Assembly (NCBI GenBank): GCA_016206725.1 | Contig: JACQRA010000031.1 | Location: 1 to 7,272, forward strand | Length of the DNA: 7,272 bases | Reading direction: 5' to 3' | Source: Candidatus Omnitrophota bacterium | GTDB taxonomy: Bacteria; Omnitrophota; Gorgyraeia; Aquiviventales; Aquiviventaceae | Shown here: piece after piece, positions 1 through 4,627 of the stretch | How positions within the stretch are numbered: the first letter of the stretch is position 1 | Layout: each line of letters starts with the position of its first letter | Translations under genes and position numbers: made by a program | Notes under the pieces: model-generated | Told to the model about the DNA's origin: nothing | Seen by the model: only the letters and a program-made list of their open reading frames with translations | Database searches by the model: none

Positions 1-301
1 CAACAACTCCACCAGCACCACCACCAGTGATGTCTCGCTCAAGGGTCTGCAAGTCCAGTTGACCGGATTCGATGAGGTCTAGCTGCTCTTCCATCGCGGC
101 GCGAAGTTCCGGATCCTCCTCGGCGGCGATTTCGGCCCGCATGTGCTCAAGGCTCATCTCTGGGGCGGACGCCTCAGCGGCTTCAGCAGAGGGCTCATCT
201 ACGGCATGGACAAGTGGCGCAACGATCACAAGGCTTAACAAGAGGAAGAAGACTGCGGTAAGACCCACGACGGTCACGCGTGCGAACCGTTGCATGCCCA
301 T
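1..301 (-). CDS. Secreted acidic Ala/Glu-rich protein of unknown function, 3' end outside window
   Basis: One hundred codons are visible before the frame runs off the left edge without a stop. The start is ATG at 301-299, chosen because GGAGGT at 312-307 lies 5 nt upstream; a second ATG two codons later (295) is less well spaced. Residues 1-33 look like a Sec signal peptide: Arg at 5 and 8, a hydrophobic core at about 9-30, and a V-H-A cleavage site before Val34. The mature part (34-92) is acidic and rich in Ala and Glu, likely helical, and ends in a Gly-rich stretch (TGGGAGG, about 93-99) at the edge. I do not recognise a family. The gene sits behind a candidate c-di-GMP riboswitch with an intrinsic terminator, so it is probably expressed according to c-di-GMP level. 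By inference this favours a role in surface, biofilm or motility behaviour, but nothing in the visible residues proves that. Confidence 0.82.
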   Translation of the reverse strand, partial: MGMQRFARVTVVGLTAVFFLLLSLVIVAPLVHAVDEPSAEAAEASAPEMSLEHMRAEIAAEEDPELRAAMEEQLDLIESGQLDLQTLERDITGGGAGGVV

Positions 302-341
302 ACAACACCTCCGTGTGTCATCCATTCGAGGAGCGGCCAAC

Positions 342-372
342 AAAAAACCCTTGGCACCTATCGTGTCAAGGG
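342..372 (-). terminator. Intrinsic terminator in the leader of the secreted-protein gene
   Basis: On the minus strand CCCTTGACAC (372-363) pairs with GTGCCAAGGG (357-348) around a 5 nt loop GATAG. Nine of ten positions pair, with one A-C mismatch, and a run of six T follows at 347-342. It lies about 40 nt before the start codon and after the riboswitch aptamer, the usual place for a riboswitch expression platform. The A-C mismatch would weaken the middle of the stem. On the plus strand the same stem has a G-T wobble but no T tract, so it should act only in the minus direction. Confidence 0.82.
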
Positions 373-377
373 TCGCG

Positions 378-400
378 GCCCCGACAGGACCTGTCGGGGC
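378..400. repeat. 23 bp near-perfect GC-rich palindrome
   Basis: GCCCCGACAGG (378-388) and CCTGTCGGGGC (390-400) are exact reverse complements separated by one base (A389). It lies in the leader between the riboswitch aptamer and the terminator. No T tract follows on either strand, so it is not itself an intrinsic terminator. In RNA it could fold as an independent spacer or pausing hairpin; as DNA it could be a dimeric protein-binding site or a copy of a dispersed palindromic repeat. I cannot choose among these from one copy. Confidence 0.85.
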
Positions 401-408
401 GATTGTAT

Positions 409-540
409 CTGGCAACTGGCTGCCCTGCTGAGTTCCTCCTCAGCGAGAGCCCTGTAGCTTTGCGACCCCGCCTTTCGGCGCACGCCACACTGCTTGGCGC
501 GTCCCCGCCAACGATCTGTGGCGGGGAAGTGTGCCCTGAT
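409..540 (-). promoter_or_regulatory. Candidate cyclic di-GMP-I (GEMM) riboswitch aptamer, atypical P2 region
   Basis: Reading the minus strand, the sequence contains the family landmarks in order: CAGGGCAC (538-531, consensus CAGGGCAAACC), a P2-type stem CCCCGCCA/TGGCGGGG (526-519 with 510-503) followed by GACGC, a GAAA tetraloop hairpin (GCC-GAAA-GGC), GGGTCGCAAAGCTACAGGG (consensus GGGACGCAAAGC), a P3 arm whose tip is GCTGAG/CTCAGC (444-439 with 432-427), and the closing GGCAGCCAGTTGCC (424-411). P1 can form as GGCA (535-532) with TGCC (414-411). The GGG expected to hold the ligand-contacting guanine is kept, which favours c-di-GMP over the cGAMP-type variant. The oddity is a duplicated GGCGGGG-(A/T)CGC segment, giving about 36 nt more than a usual P2 region. 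The downstream terminator and strong Shine-Dalgarno support a transcriptional switch. Recognition is from memory of the consensus; no covariance search was run. Confidence 0.72.
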
Positions 541-557
541 CAGACGTATTGATTGCT

Positions 558-590
558 CAAAGAGCGGCGAACGAGTGGTCTCGTTCTTTG
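558..590 (-). other. 5'-leader hairpin between promoter and riboswitch
   Basis: GAACGAG (569-575) and CTCGTTC (580-586) form a perfect 7 bp stem with a 4-base loop (TGGT on the plus strand). CAAA (558-561) and TTTG (587-590) can add an outer stem with a 7-base bulge. It would lie at the very 5' end of the predicted transcript (start near 592), where such hairpins often stabilise mRNA. It could instead be a DNA operator. The bare GAAC/GTTC outline recalls a Gram-positive type LexA box, but the spacer is 10 instead of 4. Confidence 0.5.
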
Positions 591-598
591 TTACCGAA

Positions 599-647
599 AA
601 TCTACCTGATCGATTATGCAATCGTCAAGGGCCTTATAAAATTTTTT
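599..647 (-). promoter_or_regulatory. Predicted sigma70-type promoter with UP-like tract for the riboswitch transcript
   Basis: On the minus strand TTGACG (628-623) matches the -35 consensus in five of six positions. After an 18-base spacer comes TAGATT (604-599) as a -10 candidate matching four of six. Directly upstream, bases 647-633 are an A/T tract (six A then four T, then ATAA), placed where an UP element would sit. The tract begins one base after the lexA stop. Predicted transcription starts near 592, giving a leader of about 290 nt up to the ATG at 301. No experimental support. Confidence 0.6.
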
Positions 648-648
648 C

Positions 649-1275
649 TTACGCAAGCAATTGACGAAAGACCGCGACGACTTTGCCGAGCACCTGCACC
701 GGCTTGCCAGCGTCGAGGACAATGGGTTCCACGTCTGGATGCTCGGGCTGCAGGCGAACGCGGTTATCTTCCTTGAAGAATCGCTTGACGGTGGCGTCTT
801 CCCCGATGAGGGCAGCGATAATCTCACCATTCTGCGCATCGGATTGCTGGCGCACGATCACGTAATCCCCATCCAAAATCCCGGCACCCTCCATGCTGTT
901 GCCTTTGACCTTGAGGGCGAAATGTTGCGGTGTGCCTTCACTCATCGCAGCGCCGAGGCGTGAGGCATCAATCATCAAACGCCCTTCGATCTGTTCCTCG
1001 GCTAACAGCGGTTGTCCCGCGGCGATACGCCCGACAATGGGCACCGACATGACTTGCTCCACCCAACTGGTGCCCAGGCGAATGCCCCTCGCCCCTCGGC
1101 TACGGGTCAGATGACCTTTCCTGGCAATGGCATCAAGGTGTGTCGTCACCCCACGAAGGCTTTTGATGCCGAGGCGCGCGCCGAGCTCTCGAATGGTAGG
1201 GGGATAGCCGTGTTCGTGGATCCATTGTTTGATAGTTTTGACGACGTGCTCTTGGCGTTGCGTGAGTGTGCGCAT
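649..1275 (-). CDS. lexA: LexA repressor (SOS response regulator, self-cleaving)
   Basis: LexA represses DNA-damage genes in the cytoplasm. On RecA-ssDNA filaments it cleaves itself and derepresses them. The predicted 208 aa is close to the usual LexA length. Residues 1-65 form the winged-helix DNA-binding domain, with the family-like TIRELGARLGIKS at 27-39. The S24-type protease domain carries the Ala86-Gly87 cleavage bond (VGRIAAGQP), catalytic Ser127 (KGNSMEGAGI) and catalytic Lys164 (ATVKRFF). I chose ATG at 1275 because MRTLTQRQ is a typical LexA N-terminus and GAGGGG (1291-1286) lies 10 nt upstream; a TTG at 1293 would use the Shine-Dalgarno itself as coding sequence. The gene begins 48 bp after the PDZ/TPR gene, so it may be read from the vWA operon or from a weak promoter at 1299-1327. 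I see no E. coli-type (CTGT-N8-ACAG) or Bacillus-type SOS box just upstream, so the operator is unknown or autoregulation is absent. Confidence 0.95.
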   Translation of the reverse strand: MRTLTQRQEHVVKTIKQWIHEHGYPPTIRELGARLGIKSLRGVTTHLDAIARKGHLTRSRGARGIRLGTSWVEQVMSVPIVGRIAAGQPLLAEEQIEGRLMIDASRLGAAMSEGTPQHFALKVKGNSMEGAGILDGDYVIVRQQSDAQNGEIIAALIGEDATVKRFFKEDNRVRLQPEHPDVEPIVLDAGKPVQVLGKVVAVFRQLLA

Positions 1276-1298
1276 GGTCGTGTTACCCCTCAACGTCT

Positions 1299-1327
1299 AG
1301 CTTACGGGACACCCCAGAAATTTTCAA
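1299..1327 (-). promoter_or_regulatory. Weak candidate promoter for lexA
   Basis: TTGAAA (1327-1322) and TAAGCT (1304-1299) on the minus strand are separated by 17 bases, the ideal spacing. The -10 matches the consensus in only three of six positions. Transcription would begin near 1292, leaving a leader of about 17 nt with the Shine-Dalgarno at its 5' end. The -35 overlaps the stop codon of the preceding gene. This is offered as the only local candidate; lexA may simply be co-transcribed. Confidence 0.28.
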
Positions 1328-2079
1328 GGAGCCTGGTGGTACGCTTTCAGAACCAGCAAGGTCTGCTGGAGCTGGGTTTTGATCGCGGCGAGTTGGTCGG
1401 AAGCGAGCGGCTGCTCAAAGAGGTGTTCGAGGACGACGGCCCCTTGTTTGAACGCGGCGAGGGCCTCGGGAAGCTGTTGCGCCTTCAGTCGGATCTGCGT
1501 GAGTTCCAATAACAGTCTTGCGACCTGCAGCGCGGCGTCCAGTTGACGCGGGTCGTTGTGGAGGGCGTTGAGGTAGGCGTTCAAGGCCGGCTCGGGTTTT
1601 CCCGCCTCAAGGAACCCTCGGCCGAGCCGCATCCAATACTTCGCCCCCACCTCCGCCTCGGCGAAGCGAATATCGTGCTCCGGCACAAAGGTCAAATCCC
1701 ACTGGCGAAGGACCGGATAGCTATATAAATGTAGAGTCACTTCACGCGGTTCCCCATTTCGCAAGATCACCATGGAGGCCTTGATGGTACGACCCTTGAG
1801 GTCTTGGGAGACTCGTGAAAACTCATCGATGGTTTTGACGGACGTGCCGTCGATCTGGATGACAAGATCCTCGGGACGCAGATCGGCAAAATACGCCTGC
1901 GAGTTTTCCTCAACACTGATGACGCGAACCCCTTCAGGACTGTCGGCTACGACGACCCCTCGGAACAGGGACGGTAACTGCCCTGCAAACACGGGAGACT
2001 TGAAACAGGTCGCGGATAACAGGAAAAGCACAAACAGCGATGTACGAAATACGAGATACGAAATACGAGATACGGTCAT
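1324..2079 (-). CDS. Exported PDZ-domain protein with C-terminal TPR-like helices
   Basis: The 251 aa product has a hydrophobic N-terminus (about 9-24) and a probable signal-peptidase cleavage site V-F-A before Gly33, so it is probably periplasmic or membrane-tethered. Cys25 does not sit in a proper lipobox. Residues about 38-120 form a PDZ domain (GVRVISVEENSQAYFADL, then LRPEDLVIQIDGTSV), a fold that binds C-terminal peptides. Residues about 143-192 read as a TPR-like pair (YWMRLGRGFLEAGKPEPALNA), followed by more helix. No protease catalytic domain accompanies the PDZ, so an adaptor or scaffold role is likely. The start at 2079 is preferred over an ATG at 2121 because it has GAAGGA just upstream, lies 10 bp after the previous stop and puts the signal peptide at the N-terminus. 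By position it probably serves the vWA membrane complex. Codons 2-12 come from a 7 bp tandem repeat. Confidence 0.85.
   Translation of the reverse strand: MTVSRISYLVFRTSLFVLFLLSATCFKSPVFAGQLPSLFRGVVVADSPEGVRVISVEENSQAYFADLRPEDLVIQIDGTSVKTIDEFSRVSQDLKGRTIKASMVILRNGEPREVTLHLYSYPVLRQWDLTFVPEHDIRFAEAEVGAKYWMRLGRGFLEAGKPEPALNAYLNALHNDPRQLDAALQVARLLLELTQIRLKAQQLPEALAAFKQGAVVLEHLFEQPLASDQLAAIKTQLQQTLLVLKAYHQAP
2044..2074. repeat. 7 bp tandem repeat (ACGARAT, four units) inside the signal-peptide coding region
   Basis: On the plus strand the units ACGAAAT, ACGAGAT, ACGAAAT, ACGAGAT follow each other exactly, then ACG. They alternate as a 14 bp unit present twice. The array occupies codons 2-12 of the PDZ/TPR gene, immediately after its start codon. 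As 7 is not a multiple of 3, each unit is read in a different frame, giving the residues TVSRISYLVFR. A change in copy number by one unit would shift the frame. Confidence 0.9.
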
Positions 2080-2089
2080 GCTTCCTTCG

Positions 2090-4627
2090 TTAGAGCATGG
2101 TCCGGCCGCGGATGGCGACATCGATAAGCAAGAGCAGAATCACCAGAGGCAACAACATCCCTTGCAGAGGGACCTGCACGGTGACGCGTTCGGTCGGAGG
2201 AAGAAACGCGCGATCCGGCACATCGAAGACACCGGCCGTGTCCTGGGCGATGTGGCGCAACAGCGATTCGTCAGGGGGCAGATGAGGTGCCTCGGCGCCT
2301 CGTTGAGCCTGCCCGATCTGAATCCACCGCTTGAGGAAGGCGCTGTCCGATTCGACCACCAGTTGATGCCAGCCGCTGCCCACATGATCCACCGAAGCCC
2401 TCCACCGAAACTGGCCGTGTTGGACCAGGGCTAGGGGGGTCATCTCCCGGCCATCCTGTGACACGAGGGAGGCGGTCGGCTGCCTCAGGTCTCCTTCAAT
2501 GACGAGGTGAGGGCTGCCAGCGTTCGTTTCCACCCAGGCGAAGAGCTCTTCCGTTGGACGAGGACGCATCGTCCGTTGGATGATCTCGCTCCAGACGCGC
2601 TCGAACTGATGCCAGCGCACCCAGTCAGGCGACCAGCGCGGCTGCGCGTCGGATGCGAACGCGGCCACCCGTCCCTTCCCCATCGTCCAGTGAGCCAAGA
2701 GGGGAAGCTGCACCTCATCCTGAGGGATCATAAGCTCAATCTCTGCTGAAGGTTTTGCGCTCGTCGTGAAATACCCTTTCAATGGCGGCCAGTCCGAGAC
2801 GTCTTCAAACCACACGGCTTGTTCGGATCGCTTCGGTTGGAAATAGCCCTCGGTAAACGGCAAGCGGCCAAGGGCTTTCTCCGTGTCCAACACCACCAAC
2901 CGAGGAAGATCCTCGAGATTACGAAGCTGATAGAACGTTCCGCCGGTTTCTTTGGCGAGCCACCCCAACAACTCGGTATTGACCATCGCCGGACCAATCC
3001 CAATCGTGCTCAGGCTGATCTGATGCTGCGTAAATTGAGCCAGTTGCTGCTGATAGGCGAGCCGCTCAAACGGCGTTTGACCGTCAGAGAGCAGAATGGC
3101 GTGTTTGACGGTGGCACCCGTCATCTCCAACCGCTCTTGAGCCGCCCGTAGGGCCGGCAAGATGTCGGTCCCCCCCACCGATTTCAGGCGGACCAGCTTG
3201 TCGATCAGGGACGTCTGCACTTGACGCACTTGTTGCACTTCGACAATCACATACGGCACCGTGTCAAAGGCCAGCACCCCGACAAGATCCTCCGCTGCCA
3301 GTTGTTTCACGAGCTCCACGGCCGCTCGCTTGGTGGCGGCGATCCGCGGGCCCATCATGGAGGCGGAGCGATCGATCAGGAGGATCACGCAGACCCGCCG
3401 TTTGGACTCTTGCAGTCCTTTGGGTTCAAAGACCAGCGGCAGCAACGCATCTAGGGCGGCCGGATGCGTCACCTCATCATGCAACACACCGCCTAACCCC
3501 ACCATGGTCACGCCCCCTCCAAACCGCTCGACATACTGCCTCAACGCGTCCACCTGTGTCGGCGCGATGACGGACTTCGGCAGTTGAAACAACACCACGG
3601 CGTCGTATTCCAACAATGCCCCGGCCTCGCTCGGAAGCTCCGCCGGTGTCGCCACGGATAGGTCCATTTCGCGACGCTTCAAGCCGGCCGCCAGCAGAGG
3701 CAACTGGGCCGGCTTCTCGAGCACGAACAGCAACTTGGGCGGGCCCTCGACTTCCACCATCGCCATGCGGCGCTGCGGCTCTGCAGACGAGGAAGTCGTG
3801 ACGGAGACCTCGAGCGCCATCGTCCCGGTTTTGATCGTCGAGACAGGAATGGAGAGCGCCTGCCATCCGGGTGGAAGCTTGACCCGTTTCCGCTTCACCG
3901 GCAGCCCGCTCACGCTGATCTCGATCTCGATAACTTGTGTGCGCTCCGTCCCGTTGGACACGATGAGCTTCACAGGGACCGAAGTGCCCCGTTTCACGAT
4001 GGAGGGCGCCGCGAGTTCTTCCCAGACAACGCCGGTAGGAATCGTTGACGGAACGTTCACGGGATACACCTCCAGGCCGAACCGACGGATGTGCGGCACG
4101 ATCCGTTCCACATCGCCCATCGTCTGACGACCGTCACTGAGCAAGACCACGCGACTGCGCTGAGGAGAGGAGACGGTGGCGACACTGGCCAGCAATGCTG
4201 TCTCAAGATTCGTCTCTTCCCGTTGGATCGAGGCGTCTTCCAGCATTCGCTGAATGGCCGATGGATCGAGGAGTCGTTCGTGGCCGATCGGCACGGCGAG
4301 TTGAGCGTCTTGACCAAAGATGGTCAGCGTTCGAGACACCTGCGCAGGTCGGAGGGCTTCGAGAGACGCCAGGCGTCGCGCCATCCATGCCGTCTGCCGT
4401 GGATCGATGCTCGCGGACTGATCCACTAAGTAGATGATGTGCCGCGGTTGAGTGTGTGGTGTGGAATACGCCAAGCCTCGCGCGGCCAGCACCGCCGCTC
4501 CAATTCCCACGATGCGCAGGAGGATCACAGCAACCCGTCGAGTCCCGGTTAATGGCATGGACCGACTGAGCCACATGATGATCAACGCGATCGCGATCAG
4601 GGGAAGGACGGCGGGCAGATTGATCAT
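2090..4627 (-). CDS. Membrane protein with two vWA domains and a glutamine-amidotransferase-like region
   Basis: This 845 aa protein has two N-terminal membrane spans (about 3-20 and 32-50) and a C-terminal span (about 824-839), placing the bulk on one face of the inner membrane. The first vWA domain (about 62-195) has a MIDAS motif D69-Q-S71-A-S73, Thr139 and the strand VVLLSD165G. The second (about 411-585) has D419-R-S421-A-S423, Thr487 (GGTDI) and ILLSD515G; both can bind a divalent metal. Between them, about 297-395, lies a class I glutamine-amidotransferase-like fold (YDAVVLFQLPKS, then YVERFGGGVTMVG) without a visible catalytic cysteine, so it is probably structural. A HWTMGKGRVAAFASD segment near 640-655 is typical of large vWA/amidotransferase-like membrane proteins. 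The start overlaps the preceding stop as ATGA, implying translational coupling to the BatA-like protein. An assembly role with a MoxR-type ATPase is inference from context. Confidence 0.9.
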   Translation of the reverse strand: MINLPAVLPLIAIALIIMWLSRSMPLTGTRRVAVILLRIVGIGAAVLAARGLAYSTPHTQPRHIIYLVDQSASIDPRQTAWMARRLASLEALRPAQVSRTLTIFGQDAQLAVPIGHERLLDPSAIQRMLEDASIQREETNLETALLASVATVSSPQRSRVVLLSDGRQTMGDVERIVPHIRRFGLEVYPVNVPSTIPTGVVWEELAAPSIVKRGTSVPVKLIVSNGTERTQVIEIEISVSGLPVKRKRVKLPPGWQALSIPVSTIKTGTMALEVSVTTSSSAEPQRRMAMVEVEGPPKLLFVLEKPAQLPLLAAGLKRREMDLSVATPAELPSEAGALLEYDAVVLFQLPKSVIAPTQVDALRQYVERFGGGVTMVGLGGVLHDEVTHPAALDALLPLVFEPKGLQESKRRVCVILLIDRSASMMGPRIAATKRAAVELVKQLAAEDLVGVLAFDTVPYVIVEVQQVRQVQTSLIDKLVRLKSVGGTDILPALRAAQERLEMTGATVKHAILLSDGQTPFERLAYQQQLAQFTQHQISLSTIGIGPAMVNTELLGWLAKETGGTFYQLRNLEDLPRLVVLDTEKALGRLPFTEGYFQPKRSEQAVWFEDVSDWPPLKGYFTTSAKPSAEIELMIPQDEVQLPLLAHWTMGKGRVAAFASDAQPRWSPDWVRWHQFERVWSEIIQRTMRPRPTEELFAWVETNAGSPHLVIEGDLRQPTASLVSQDGREMTPLALVQHGQFRWRASVDHVGSGWHQLVVESDSAFLKRWIQIGQAQRGAEAPHLPPDESLLRHIAQDTAGVFDVPDRAFLPPTERVTVQVPLQGMLLPLVILLLLIDVAIRGRTML

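Noticed and set aside
297..395. Active glutamine amidotransferase domain in the double-vWA protein (residue numbers)
   Set aside because: The region has the fold-like strand pattern but no nucleophilic cysteine in a G-x-C-x-G setting, so no enzymatic activity is claimed.
569..586. GAAC/GTTC inverted repeat as a Bacillus-type LexA operator
   Set aside because: The spacer is 10 bases instead of 4, and the site lies downstream of lexA rather than in its promoter.
630..648. Intrinsic terminator directly after lexA
   Set aside because: The minus strand here has A-rich then T-rich bases but no GC-rich stem before a T tract; an UP-like promoter element fits better.
1276..1293. TTG at 1293 as the lexA start, adding six residues
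   Set aside because: The TTG and following bases overlap the GAGGGG Shine-Dalgarno for the ATG at 1275, and the ATG gives the usual LexA N-terminus.
2044..2074. Short tandem arrays (also 5406-5437) as a CRISPR-like array
   Set aside because: Units are 7 and 8 bp, directly adjacent and without spacers, and lie inside coding sequence.
2080..2121. ATG at 2121 as the start of the PDZ/TPR gene
   Set aside because: It overlaps the preceding gene by 32 bp, has no Shine-Dalgarno, and puts 14 polar residues before the signal peptide.
1772..2434. 220-codon plus-strand open frame antisense to the PDZ/TPR and vWA genes
   Set aside because: It spans two well-supported minus-strand genes and their junction, and its product has no recognisable domain; it is a by-product of GC-rich codon use.
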